From Rhodospirillales bacterium (lineage in GTDB: Bacteria > Pseudomonadota > Alphaproteobacteria > Acetobacterales > Acetobacteraceae), in NCBI GenBank assembly GCA_025352665.1, contig JANXSM010000128.1, positions 38,039-102,038 on the forward strand: a stretch of 64,000 nucleotides of DNA, read 5' to 3'. Of the stretch, positions 9,258 through 17,815 are shown piece by piece. The notes beneath the pieces were generated by a model. The model was not told the origin of the DNA. It did not search any database and worked only from the letters and a program-made list of their open reading frames with translations. Position 1 is the stretch's first letter. Each line of letters opens with the position of its first letter. The position numbers and the translations under genes were made by a program.

Positions 9258-10519
9258 TTCTTCGAAGCCGCCACTGCATCGGAAACGTCGGCTGTGATGC
9301 GCGCATAGGCCTGGTCGAGCGTGATCTGCCCGCTCATCGCCTGACTGACACGATCGATCACGGCGTTGAAGATCGGCCGGCTCATCGGGTCGCCCTGCAG
9401 TCTGTAGGCCAGCGGGGTCAGCAGCGCCGCGTTGGTGCCGAACGCCTGGACGGCGGCGATCCCGGCCGGCGAGAGCTTGTACGGAAGGTTCTCGTTCTGC
9501 AACGCAGTATGCGCCGGCACGTTGGAGGTCATCACCATCCACTCGGCATAAACCGGCTTGGACGCGAGGAAGTCGAGGAACCGGCCAACGTCCTTCGGGT
9601 TCTTGCTGTTCTTGAAAGCGACAAAGCCGGCGCCGCCCGGCATGCCGGTGCACCCGCCGACGCCGCAGGGGGCTGAACCGACCACCCATTCAAAACCGTC
9701 GCCGATCTGCTTCTCAAGGCGGGTCAGCTGCCAGCTGCCGGACAGGTAGACGGCCACCCGACCGTTGGCAAATTCATCGAACGCATCACGATAGCCGCCG
9801 CCGGCGGCCACCCACACGTCACGCGCGAAGGTGCCGTCCTTGCTCCAATCGACGACACGGCCGGCGGTGGCCTTCAGCCCGTCGTCCACCACGGCGGGCG
9901 ACCCGTCGGCGGCAAAGAACTTCGCACCCATGGAAATAGCGGGGCCAGAGAAGCGGGCGCCGCTGCGATCCCACGCCATGCCCGCCGGAATCTTGGTGGC
10001 CACCTGCACCTTCTTCACCGCCGTCGCCCAATCGTCCCAGCTGGCGCCGGCCTTGGGCACGGGCACGCCGGCCTGGTCGAACAGCGTCTTGTTCACGAGC
10101 GGCGCGGAGATGGTCAGCTGCGTCATCAGGCCGTAGATGCCGTGGTCCTTCGCATCCGCGCGCATCCAGCCCAGCACAGGACCAAAGCTGGCCTCCCAAT
10201 AGCCGGGATCCTTCAGATAGGGGGTGAGGTCCAACATGTATTTCATCACGGGACCGAAATCGGTGGTGCGCGCGATGTCCGGCCCCTGCCCCGCCGCCAA
10301 CTGCACCGGCAGGCTTTCTTGAATGGCCTTGAAGGGCATCTTGTCGATGGTGACCTTCACATCGGCATTGTCCTTCATGAACCGCGCGGCGAGCACCTCG
10401 GTCGATTCGCATTCATTGCCGTCGGAATAACATGCAATGCGGATTTCGCCGGCCTGGGCGGTGGCAGCGGCAAAACCCATCGCCAGAACCGACGCCGCCA
10501 AGGCTGTTGCACGGATCAT
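9254..10519 (-). CDS. Sugar ABC transporter substrate-binding protein
   Basis: This 421-aa periplasmic protein starts with a clear signal peptide (MIRATALAASVLAMGFAAATAQA) and continues as a type 1 extracellular solute-binding protein of the MalE/UgpB kind, with the IACYSDGNECEST beginning and a GSWQL motif in the second half. A strong GGAG ribosome-binding site precedes the ATG at 10519. It is the first gene of the five-gene operon ending in the GH31 enzyme, so the ligand is likely an alpha-glucoside or alpha-xyloside. The leader region 10520-10597 contains the palindrome TATCGATA (10546-10553), which could be part of an operator, but no regulator gene is adjacent. Confidence 0.9.
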   Translation of the reverse strand: MIRATALAASVLAMGFAAATAQAGEIRIACYSDGNECESTEVLAARFMKDNADVKVTIDKMPFKAIQESLPVQLAAGQGPDIARTTDFGPVMKYMLDLTPYLKDPGYWEASFGPVLGWMRADAKDHGIYGLMTQLTISAPLVNKTLFDQAGVPVPKAGASWDDWATAVKKVQVATKIPAGMAWDRSGARFSGPAISMGAKFFAADGSPAVVDDGLKATAGRVVDWSKDGTFARDVWVAAGGGYRDAFDEFANGRVAVYLSGSWQLTRLEKQIGDGFEWVVGSAPCGVGGCTGMPGGAGFVAFKNSKNPKDVGRFLDFLASKPVYAEWMVMTSNVPAHTALQNENLPYKLSPAGIAAVQAFGTNAALLTPLAYRLQGDPMSRPIFNAVIDRVSQAMSGQITLDQAYARITADVSDAVAASKK

Positions 10520-10630
10520 GATTGTCTCCTTACTAAGATTTTCGTTATCGATATCATGCAATTTCCGAACGTCGTCGGAAAGTGACAAAAACCTGCGGTG
10601 ACGGTCCAGATTCTCGGGCAAGATGTGCGC

Positions 10631-11905
10631 ATGCCGCATGAAACAATCTTTCCCGCCAACACCGAGACCGTCGTCATCGGCGGCGGCATCGTCGGCGTCA
10701 GCACCGCCCTCGCCCTGGCCCAGAAATCCATTCCGGTCGTGTTGTGCGAAAAGGGCCGCATCGCCGGCGAACAATCCAGCCGCAACTGGGGTTGGACACG
10801 CGTGATGGGGCGGGACCTGGCGGAAATCCCGCTCGGCATCGAGAGCCTGCGCCTGTGGGCCGGCATGGACCGGATGGTGGCTGGCAACACCGGCTGGCGC
10901 CGCTGCGGCATCGTCTATCTCTGCGAGACCGAGCGCGAGTTGGCCGCACAGGACCATTGGCTGACCTTGGCCCGCGAATTCCAGATCGATTCGCGCCGCC
11001 TGACACCCAGCGAAACCGCCCACGTGCTGCCAGGCCTTGCCAACCGCTTCGCTGGCGCCATCCACACACCGGGCGACGGCCGAGCAGAACCCGCCCAGGC
11101 CACGCAGGCGATCGCGACAGCGGCAGAACGCGCCGGTGCCACGGTGCTGACCGAATGCGCCGTGCGCGGCGTGGACCAAACCGGCGGCCGCGTGACCGGC
11201 GTGATCACCGAGCGTGGCCGCATCGCCTGCAACCAGGTCGTGCTCGCCGGCGGCGCCTGGTCGCGCCTGCTGGCGGGAAACACCGGGATCGACCTGCCAA
11301 GCCTGCTGCTGCTCGGCTCCGTCATGCGCACCGAGCCGCTGTCCGGGCTGCCCGAGACCAGTGCCGCCGGCGACCGCTTCGCCTTTCGCAAACGCGCAGA
11401 CGGCGGCTACACCATCGCCCGCCGCAACGGCTCGATCAGCGACATCACGCCTGACAGCTTCCGCCAGCTACGCCGCTTTTTGCCCGCCAGCATCCGCGGC
11501 TGGCGCGAACTTCGCCTCCGCCTGGGGCCACGCTTCCTGGAGGAATGGCGCATGAAACGGCGCTGGACCATGGACGAGGTAACCCCGTTCGAGCAGATCC
11601 GCGTGCTCGACCCCACGCCCTCAGAAGCCGTGCTGTCCGAAGCCCGAGCAGCCCTGATCCAAGCCTTCCCCGGCTTCTCCGCCATGCGCGAGGCCGAGCG
11701 CTGGGGCGGCATGATCGACGCGACGCCGGATACGGTGCCGGTGATATCGGCGGTCGCGAAACTTCCCGGCCTCTATATCGCAGCGGGCTTCTCTGGCCAC
11801 GGCTTCGGCATCGGCCCAGGCGCAGGCCGCCTGATGGCCGATATCGTGGCCGGCGACACACCCATCGTGGACCCTTCCCCTTACCGCATCGACCGGTTCC
11901 ACTGA
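10631..11905 (+). CDS. FAD-dependent oxidoreductase, DAO family
   Basis: The 424-aa protein opens with a Rossmann dinucleotide motif (TVVIGGGIVGVSTALALA) and has a C-terminal AAGFSGHGFGIGPGAG segment typical of the D-amino-acid oxidase/glycine oxidase superfamily, whose members oxidise amines with FAD. A QSSRNWGWTRVMGRD segment near residue 38-52 is characteristic of a subgroup often called FAD-binding oxidoreductase without a defined substrate. The start is uncertain: ATG 10631 has only a weak upstream GGGCAAG, and GTG 10598 is in frame. It is divergent from the sugar operon. Confidence 0.82.
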   Translation: MPHETIFPANTETVVIGGGIVGVSTALALAQKSIPVVLCEKGRIAGEQSSRNWGWTRVMGRDLAEIPLGIESLRLWAGMDRMVAGNTGWRRCGIVYLCETERELAAQDHWLTLAREFQIDSRRLTPSETAHVLPGLANRFAGAIHTPGDGRAEPAQATQAIATAAERAGATVLTECAVRGVDQTGGRVTGVITERGRIACNQVVLAGGAWSRLLAGNTGIDLPSLLLLGSVMRTEPLSGLPETSAAGDRFAFRKRADGGYTIARRNGSISDITPDSFRQLRRFLPASIRGWRELRLRLGPRFLEEWRMKRRWTMDEVTPFEQIRVLDPTPSEAVLSEARAALIQAFPGFSAMREAERWGGMIDATPDTVPVISAVAKLPGLYIAAGFSGHGFGIGPGAGRLMADIVAGDTPIVDPSPYRIDRFH

Positions 11906-11980
11906 CCGCGCAGCGTCTGTGTTCGCCATTGAAACGACACCGTCGCCTGCGCGTTTAGACCGCAAACCTCAAGGCCCCGC

Positions 11981-13102
11981 ATGACGTCCTGGCGAAACCT
12001 CGCTCTGCTGACCCTGGCGCTGGTGGCCGCACGTATCGGCGTGTACGCCCTGATCGCGCATCCGTTCGGCGGTCTTGCCAGCGCGATGTGCCAGTACGAC
12101 TGTGGCTGGTACGTTCGCCTCGCGGCTGACGGATACCAGTCCGACAGCCAGTGGGACACGTTGGGCCCAGTGCCAAACTGGGCTTTCTTCCCGCTTTACC
12201 CGATCCTGTTGCGCATCGTCACCTTGCTGTCGCAGCTGCGAGGCGAAGCCGCCGGGCTGATATTGTCCAATCTGCTGTTCGTCGGTTTTGTACTGGCGTC
12301 CGCCGTCTATCTGCGGCGCACTCGCCCCGGTCTCAATCTGGTATTTTGGGCGCTGTTCGCGGTCCTGTTTCCTTTCGGCTTTACTTTTTCCGCAGTTTAT
12401 ACCGAAGGGCTTTTCGCCCTGCTCACCATCGCCGTCTTGCTCGCCCTGCAAGATCGGCGCCTGTTGCTTGCGGGCCTCCTCACCGCCCTGCTGTGCGCCA
12501 CCCGCCCAACCGGCGTGCTGATGATCCCGATCGTCCTGGCGCATTGCGCAAACCTGGCATGGCAGGCCCGGGCAACGCCTGATCGGCTCGGTGTGCTGGG
12601 CAAGGCGCTGCTGCCGCTGGCGATCGCTCCGCTGGGCCTGTCGCTGTTCATGCTCTATCAGTTCATCGTCATCGGTGACGCCATGGCATTCAACCACGTG
12701 CAACTCCTGTGGGGCCGCGAATGGGTGGGCCCCATCGCCAACCTCACCCGCGCCTTCACCGACTGGGACTGGCAGCGCATGACCACGATCCATGGCGATG
12801 CCAGCCGCAGCTATGCCGCCAGTTGGGCGTTAATAGGGCTGCTCGTCGCAGGCGTGCTCGCCTGGCAGCGCCGCTGGGCAGAGGCCTATCTGCTGGCCGC
12901 CTCCGTGCTGCTGCCGCTTTCGACTGCGATGCATTCGCTGCCGCGCTTCGTTGCCACCAACCCGTTCTTTCTGTTCGCCTGCTGCGCCGGCCTGCTGCAC
13001 ATCCGCGGCCCGCGCCTGCGCGTCGCAGCCTTTGGCGGCATCGCGGCATTGCAGGCCGTCGTTCTGGTGGGCTGGTACGCCGCCTCGAATGCGCTCTACT
13101 GA
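11981..13102 (+). CDS. PIG-V-like integral membrane glycosyltransferase (GT-C fold, predicted)
   Basis: The 373-aa protein has about nine to ten hydrophobic segments. The first periplasmic loop contains YDCGWYVRLAADGY followed by NWAFFPLYP, a pattern seen in PIG-V/Gpi18-like mannosyltransferases and related GT-C enzymes that take sugars from polyprenyl phosphates; the CATRPTG motif further on also fits. Acceptor and donor are unknown. The stop codon overlaps the start of a 76-aa membrane protein as TGATG. The 75 bases upstream hold no recognisable gene. Confidence 0.75.
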   Translation: MTSWRNLALLTLALVAARIGVYALIAHPFGGLASAMCQYDCGWYVRLAADGYQSDSQWDTLGPVPNWAFFPLYPILLRIVTLLSQLRGEAAGLILSNLLFVGFVLASAVYLRRTRPGLNLVFWALFAVLFPFGFTFSAVYTEGLFALLTIAVLLALQDRRLLLAGLLTALLCATRPTGVLMIPIVLAHCANLAWQARATPDRLGVLGKALLPLAIAPLGLSLFMLYQFIVIGDAMAFNHVQLLWGREWVGPIANLTRAFTDWDWQRMTTIHGDASRSYAASWALIGLLVAGVLAWQRRWAEAYLLAASVLLPLSTAMHSLPRFVATNPFFLFACCAGLLHIRGPRLRVAAFGGIAALQAVVLVGWYAASNALY

Positions 13103-13332
13103 TGCTGCACATTCTCAGACATTGGCGCCTGACGCTGGCGGTCACACTGATGGCTCTGCAGGCCGGCATCGTCGCCGTGGGCCTGTTCGCACCACGGGTG
13201 TCGGCTGGCTACCGGGCGCTGTTCATCGACAAGACGATGATGAACGTGCCCTACGATGACCACACCTTCGTCTGGCCGGGGCCCGACGTGGTTCCCGAAA
13301 CCGCCGTTCCGCCAACCGGCGCGCAGTCCTAG
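13102..13332 (+). CDS. Small single-pass membrane protein coupled to the PIG-V-like gene
   Basis: A 76-aa frame starts at an ATG that overlaps the upstream stop (TGATG, 13100-13104). The product has one strong hydrophobic helix at about residues 10-32 (TLAVTLMALQAGIVAVGLFA) followed by a short polar tail containing DDHTFVWPGPDVVPE. I do not recognise a family. The start overlap and good coding character argue that it is real and made together with the glycosyltransferase-like protein. The TAG stop (13330-13332) is formed by the first bases of the palindromic repeat, so the original protein may have been longer. Confidence 0.6.
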   Translation: MLHILRHWRLTLAVTLMALQAGIVAVGLFAPRVSAGYRALFIDKTMMNVPYDDHTFVWPGPDVVPETAVPPTGAQS

Positions 13333-13474
13333 AGCGGGGTGACGGCTGATAGGCGACGCAATCCCGCCCTAGAGCAATATCGCCTGAGGTTGCACCAACC
13401 GTGCGATAAAATTGCGCGATCAAATAAAAAGCTAGAGCCTGATCGCTTCGCCTACCAGAAGCGATCAGGCTCTA
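13330..13474. repeat. TA-bounded palindromic repeat, copy B
   Basis: Copy B has a first hairpin at 13330-13372 (TAGAGCGGG pairing with CCCGCCCTA), a middle block with TGAGGTTGCACCAACC and GCGATAAAATT, and a final perfect 17-bp stem at 13433-13449/13458-13474 around the loop GCCTACCA. The ends read TAGAGC and GCTCTA. It lies between convergent genes and provides the TAG stop of the 76-aa protein. The middle block is shared with the left half of copy D and with copy E. Confidence 0.85.
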
Positions 13475-13476
13475 GT

Positions 13477-14877
13477 CTAACCGCTGAGCTCCTGTACCAC
13501 ACGGGAGACCACACTGCCCCAGTCGCGTGGCGCCGGTTGGCGCAGCAGTCGCAAGCTGGGATACCACGGCGTATCCTCGCGCTGCAGCATCCAGCGCCAG
13601 TCCGGCGCGAAGGGCATCATCACCCAGGCAGACATGCCCAGCGCGCCGGCGAGGTGGACCATCGAGGTATCGACCGACACCAGCCTCTCGCAACACGCCA
13701 AAATCGCTGCGCTGTCCTCGAAAGAATTGATCTCGGCGTCGAGATCGAGCAGCGGCGCCGGCCCCGCCCAGGCCTTGGCCTGCACCGCCGCGGGCCCCTT
13801 TTGCAGCGAGACATAGGCCACGCCTGGCACTTGGCCGAGCGGCGCCAGCTGCTCCAGAGCGAGGGTGCGGTTGCGATCGTTGTTGTGGGTCGGCCGCCCC
13901 GCCCAGCTCAGCGCCACCCAGCGCAGGCCCGGGGGCAGCCTGGCCTCCAGCCGCTGCCGCCAGCCCGCAACCAGCGCCGGATCCGTCGCAAGATACGGCA
14001 CCTGCGTCGGAATCGTCTCAAGCGTGGTCCCGGCCAGCCGCGGCAGGCCCGACAAGGGGCAGAATGCCGCGTAGGGCGGGCAATCCTCCCATCGCGTGGC
14101 GAGATGCGCGCCTGGCGCCAGCTGCGCCACGATCGCGTGCATCTCCGGGCTGCACGCAACCGTCATCTGCGGACAGCGCTGCATCGCCCAGCCGATGTAG
14201 CGACCGAACATGATCACGTCGCCATACCCCTGGTCACCGATCAGCAGCAGCCTTTCATGCGGCAGCGGGCTTCCTTGCCACTGCGTCATCTTGGTCGCGG
14301 GCATCAGCGGCGGCGCACCCGGGATTTTGTAGCGCCACTCGTAATGTTCCCAGCCCTGCTGGAACTGCCCTACCGCCAGCAGCGCCTGGGCGAGCTTCAT
14401 ATGCGCCTGCGGCAGCACGGAATTGAGCTGCAGCGCACGCTTCGCCGAGGCGATACAGGCGTCGAGCTCCTGGCGATCATACTCGACCATGGCGAGGTTG
14501 AACGGGCCCAGCGGATCGCCCGGATCCATCGCAGCTCCACGCCGCGCGGCGGCCACGGCGTCGTCGAGCCGGCCGAGCACGCGATACACTTCGGCGATGT
14601 TGCGCAGATGCGAGCCCTTCGGGGGGGCCGCCGTCAGCGCCTGTTCCATCAGCGTCAGCGCGTCCTCCATGCGGTTGCGCCGCACGGCGATCAGGCCCTT
14701 GAGGTGCAGCGCATCGGCCTGCCGCGGATAGGCGGCGAGGACATGGCCGACCATTCGCTCGGCCGCATCCAGCCGGCCCGCATCGATATATTCGGTGGCG
14801 ATGGTGAATACCTCGTTCGCCGGCACCGCCACCCCATGCGCGATCGTCGAGCCACGCGAGGCCATCTGCGCGGACAT
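13477..14877 (-). CDS. TPR-domain protein with C-terminal heptosyltransferase-like (GT9/GT41-like) domain
   Basis: The 466-aa protein has tetratricopeptide-like repeats over roughly residues 20-180 (AAERMVGHVLAAYPRQADAL, RNIAEVYRVLGRLDDAVAAA, NLAMVEYDRQELDACIASAK). A C-terminal domain follows with LLLIGDQGYGDVIMFGRYI, LSWAGRPTHNNDRNRT, SVDTSMVHLAGALG and PDWRWMLQREDTPWYPS, the pattern of TPR-linked glycosyltransferases related to family 9. It may glycosylate a protein or a surface polymer. I start at ATG 14877 because it directly follows the AIM24 stop at 14883; the frame is open further upstream but there it overlaps that gene. Confidence 0.8.
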   Translation of the reverse strand: MSAQMASRGSTIAHGVAVPANEVFTIATEYIDAGRLDAAERMVGHVLAAYPRQADALHLKGLIAVRRNRMEDALTLMEQALTAAPPKGSHLRNIAEVYRVLGRLDDAVAAARRGAAMDPGDPLGPFNLAMVEYDRQELDACIASAKRALQLNSVLPQAHMKLAQALLAVGQFQQGWEHYEWRYKIPGAPPLMPATKMTQWQGSPLPHERLLLIGDQGYGDVIMFGRYIGWAMQRCPQMTVACSPEMHAIVAQLAPGAHLATRWEDCPPYAAFCPLSGLPRLAGTTLETIPTQVPYLATDPALVAGWRQRLEARLPPGLRWVALSWAGRPTHNNDRNRTLALEQLAPLGQVPGVAYVSLQKGPAAVQAKAWAGPAPLLDLDAEINSFEDSAAILACCERLVSVDTSMVHLAGALGMSAWVMMPFAPDWRWMLQREDTPWYPSLRLLRQPAPRDWGSVVSRVVQELSG

Positions 14878-14882
14878 CGCCC

Positions 14883-15593
14883 TCAGCCCCTCCGGCCGAG
14901 CAAACCGCGCAGCCCGCCCCTGGGCGCCTCCGCCTCCATCCCCGCCCCACTGTGAGCGCCGGTCTGAAAGGCGATGCGCCCTGGCCCAGTGCAGCGCAGG
15001 CAGGCGAGCTCGAACCCGGCACCGGCCCCTTGCAGCGGAAACACGCTCTCCAGCCCAACCGCGGGGTCCTTGCACAGCAAGGCGCCTGGCTGCAGGTCGA
15101 GCTGCTCGCCCTCCATCAGCCCACGCTCGAACACCTCGCCCTCCGCTTGCACCCACACCACGCCTGGCTCGGCGCCGGCGGTGAAACGATCCAACGTCAC
15201 ACCCGTATTGCCAGCCAGCCGATCACCCAGCCCCTGCGACCGTTCCCGTGACAGGCTGGCCCCGGCATGCAGCAGCGCATGGCCGCGCGCCAGCTGCACG
15301 GAGGCGCCGGCTTCGAGCGGCACGGGAAAGATCCGCCCGCCGGTGCCGCGGGAAAAGCCGACCCGTCCGGGACCACGCGCCACCAGGCCTTCCCCAGCCT
15401 GGCTACGCCCCAGGGTCACCGTCGGCTCCCGCCACAGCAGCAGGCCGGGATCGAAGGCCACCATCTGGCTCGGCATCAGGTCGATCGCGAGATAGGGCGC
15501 GTCGCCGCCAGCAATGCAGGACGCCAGCCCAGCAAACGTGCTTTCGGCCGGCTGCGGCGGCATCGGGTGAGGCAGGCGAGTAAAATCGGCCAT
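14883..15593 (-). CDS. AIM24/TIGR00266-family protein
   Basis: The 236-aa product belongs to the AIM24 family of beta-rich proteins (double-stranded beta-helix-like). Typical segments are GDAPYLAIDLMPSQMVAFDPG near the N-terminus, GGRIFPVPLEAGASVQLARG and a central GVTLDRFTAGAEPGVVWVQAEG. The bacterial function is not established; the mitochondrial homologue was named for an inheritance phenotype. ATG 15593 is taken as the start; GTG 15626 is in frame and also lacks a good ribosome-binding site. It lies between an Hsp70-like gene and the TPR-glycosyltransferase gene in one orientation. Confidence 0.75.
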   Translation of the reverse strand: MADFTRLPHPMPPQPAESTFAGLASCIAGGDAPYLAIDLMPSQMVAFDPGLLLWREPTVTLGRSQAGEGLVARGPGRVGFSRGTGGRIFPVPLEAGASVQLARGHALLHAGASLSRERSQGLGDRLAGNTGVTLDRFTAGAEPGVVWVQAEGEVFERGLMEGEQLDLQPGALLCKDPAVGLESVFPLQGAGAGFELACLRCTGPGRIAFQTGAHSGAGMEAEAPRGGLRGLLGRRG

Positions 15594-15655
15594 CGGCTGT
15601 GCGCTTTCGGACTGTCCAGGCAGCACCTGTATAACCCGACCGAGGGTCTATTACG

Positions 15656-16930
15656 CTAGCCCGCCGCCAAACGATCGTGCCCGATCAACGCCAGCCCCTC
15701 CGCCACCGAGACAAACTCGCCGCCGGCCGAGACCTTCTCCACCCCGAACCGGGTTTCGAACAGCGCGCGAACCGCCGGCACGAACGAGGTGCCCCCAGTC
15801 AGGAACACGTGGTCGATGGCCTTGCGCGGCAGCCCCGCCTGCGCCAGCGCCTGGTCGACGGTTGCCGCCATCAACGCGAGGTCAGCGGCGATCCAGCCTT
15901 CGAAATCGGCGCGGGTGATCGTCGCGTCGATGGCGATGTTGCGGTGATGAAAGGACAGCACCGTCGCTTCGGCGCGCGACAGCGCAGCCTTGGCGGCGGA
16001 TACCACCTGGTAGAGCTGATAGCCCATCTCGTCCTCGATCAGTGTGATCAACCCGCGCAGCCGCTCGGGATGGCGCGACATCGCCGCCACTTCGCCAATC
16101 GCGCGCAGCGTCTTGGGCGCCTTCATCAGCGACAGGCGGTGCCAGCGCGCGAAGGAGGAGAAGTATTCGGGCGGCACCGGCAGATCGGTCTTCATCACCC
16201 GATAGGTGTCGCCCTTGCCCAGCAGCGGCGAGATCACCGCATCGATGATCCGATAGTCGAACGCATCGCCGGCGATGCCGATACCGGTGGTGGCGAGCGA
16301 GGTGACGGTGCTCCCGCGCAAAGACCTGGGATCGAACCGCACGATCGAGAAATCGCTGGTGCCGCCACCGAAATCGCCGATCAGCACATTGGCCGGGGCA
16401 TCGAGGCCGGCCGCGAACCGGTAGCCCGCCGCTTCCGGCTCCATCGCCGTATCCACACCCGCCAGGCCGGCTGCTTCAAAAGCCGCCCGCAGCCGCTGCT
16501 CGCCAAGCGCGTCATCCGCCGTATCGCCCACGAAACGCACGGGACGGCCGGCGACGATATGCGCCTCCGCCGGGTCGATCCCGCTGGCCGCCATGAAGGC
16601 GCGCAAAAACAGAGCGATGAGCTGTTCGAGTGTCACCGCGCGGCCATACAGCATGGTCTGCGTGAAGCTACGCTGCGCCAGATAGGATTTCATCGACATG
16701 ATCAGCCGGCTGTCGAGCGGATCGTCGAGATAGGCTGCAATCGCCGCCGGCCCCGCCGACGAACGCAGCTGCATGTGCCGTCCCTCGCCTTCCGCCCAGA
16801 AGCACAGCACCGAGCGAAACGTGTCGAGCAGATCCGGGCCGAAGCGCGCGGTGGTGGTGGAACCATCCTGCTCCAGCACGGCGAGAACCGAATTGGTCGT
16901 GCCGAAGTCGATGCCGATGATGCGAGACAT
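15656..16930 (-). CDS. Hsp70-family protein, YegD-like
   Basis: The 424-aa protein is an actin-fold ATPase of the Hsp70 family. It has the first phosphate-binding motif IDFGTTNS at residues 7-14, a second one GDFGGGTSDFS near residue 198, and an adenosine motif VFLTGGTSFVPAVR near the C-terminus. It stops after the nucleotide-binding domain and lacks the substrate-binding domain and lid of DnaK, as does E. coli YegD. A role as a specialised chaperone or regulator is inferred only. ATG 16930 starts right at the conserved N-terminus. Upstream, 17058-17071 is a palindrome that could control it. Confidence 0.85.
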   Translation of the reverse strand: MSRIIGIDFGTTNSVLAVLEQDGSTTTARFGPDLLDTFRSVLCFWAEGEGRHMQLRSSAGPAAIAAYLDDPLDSRLIMSMKSYLAQRSFTQTMLYGRAVTLEQLIALFLRAFMAASGIDPAEAHIVAGRPVRFVGDTADDALGEQRLRAAFEAAGLAGVDTAMEPEAAGYRFAAGLDAPANVLIGDFGGGTSDFSIVRFDPRSLRGSTVTSLATTGIGIAGDAFDYRIIDAVISPLLGKGDTYRVMKTDLPVPPEYFSSFARWHRLSLMKAPKTLRAIGEVAAMSRHPERLRGLITLIEDEMGYQLYQVVSAAKAALSRAEATVLSFHHRNIAIDATITRADFEGWIAADLALMAATVDQALAQAGLPRKAIDHVFLTGGTSFVPAVRALFETRFGVEKVSAGGEFVSVAEGLALIGHDRLAAG

Positions 16931-17057
16931 GGAATGCGCCGGTTCCGTGCGAGGCCGCGGGTTGAAGCGGAATTTCGACCGCGTGGCAAGGGGCAGGGCG
17001 AAATCGGCCCAATACCAGCCAGGAACACTTAAATTCTGCACGCGATGAGATAGTATA

Positions 17058-17071
17058 TTACGGTATCGTAA
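17058..17071. promoter_or_regulatory. Possible operator palindrome upstream of the Hsp70-like gene
   Basis: TTACG and CGTAA form a perfect inverted repeat around GTAT, embedded in an AT-rich stretch that is unusual for this GC-rich DNA. On the minus strand a TATACT hexamer, which could be a -10 box for the Hsp70-like gene, immediately follows the palindrome. TetR-type repressors often bind palindromes of this shape, but no regulator gene is adjacent. Confidence 0.35.
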
Positions 17072-17098
17072 CATTTAGGGCGTGTAAGATTGTCGCCC

Positions 17099-17725
17099 TC
17101 ACGCCCTGAAAAACCGGAAATCCACGAGAGGCGCCGGCTGTGGTCCAGCCACCGCCTGCGCGATCGCTCTGAAATTCCCCGCGCGCACCGGCGCGCCACC
17201 GCGCTGCCCGGCGACATCGTCGACAGTCCCAATACCAGTCTCGTTCGCCGCCAACACCACCCCGGTCACCACGAAGGGCGTCGCCAGCGAGACCTCAACC
17301 GCCAGCATCCGGCAAAGCGGACGCAGCATCTCGCCCAGCCGCGGCGTCGAAGCGATCAGCGCCACCATCTCCGGATCCTGCAACAGCACGCGCAACCAAC
17401 CGCCAAGGGCCGCCGCCTTGTAAGGCACCGCCTTCACCAGCCATGCATAACCCCGCGGCAATTTCGGGCCAGGCCGCACCTCCGCCGGTGCGTCACGCGG
17501 CCCGCGGCGCCCCCCGCGGGCGTGCCCGACCCGCAATGTCCCCGCGCGGATTGCCGCCACCAACGCCAGCACCCGCCGCTCGACCCGCCGCAGATGGCCG
17601 CAGATCAGCTGGATCATCGCCACCGAAAGCGCCGGCCCGCGAAACTGCGCCGCAACCAACGCATGCAGCGCCTCGATCACTTGCGAGAACCGGTCGGTTA
17701 CGGAAAGGGGCGATACGATGTTCAT
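17099..17725 (-). CDS. Hypothetical protein
   Basis: This 208-aa frame codes for an Arg/Ala-rich protein that I do not recognise. It has amphipathic helical stretches at the N-terminus (VTDRFSQVIEALHALVAAQF), a basic low-complexity region around residues 65-90, and a moderately hydrophobic C-terminal half. No signal peptide is apparent. ATG 17725 is used; GTG 17743 is also in frame, and neither has a good ribosome-binding site. It lies between the Hsp70-like gene and the dipeptide transporter, all on the minus strand. Confidence 0.55.
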   Translation of the reverse strand: MNIVSPLSVTDRFSQVIEALHALVAAQFRGPALSVAMIQLICGHLRRVERRVLALVAAIRAGTLRVGHARGGRRGPRDAPAEVRPGPKLPRGYAWLVKAVPYKAAALGGWLRVLLQDPEMVALIASTPRLGEMLRPLCRMLAVEVSLATPFVVTGVVLAANETGIGTVDDVAGQRGGAPVRAGNFRAIAQAVAGPQPAPLVDFRFFRA

Positions 17726-17815
17726 GAAACGTAACGTGAACACATTGGCCGATCGAAGGCAACTTAGGGATTTTACCTATTGCGCGCAGACTGGCGGATT
17801 CCCGCACCGAGTATG

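Noticed and set aside
13477..15156. A 559-aa version of the TPR-glycosyltransferase with a long N-terminal extension
   Set aside because: The extension overlaps the AIM24 gene in another frame and is Arg/Ala-rich shadow sequence; ATG 14877 just after the AIM24 stop is a better start.
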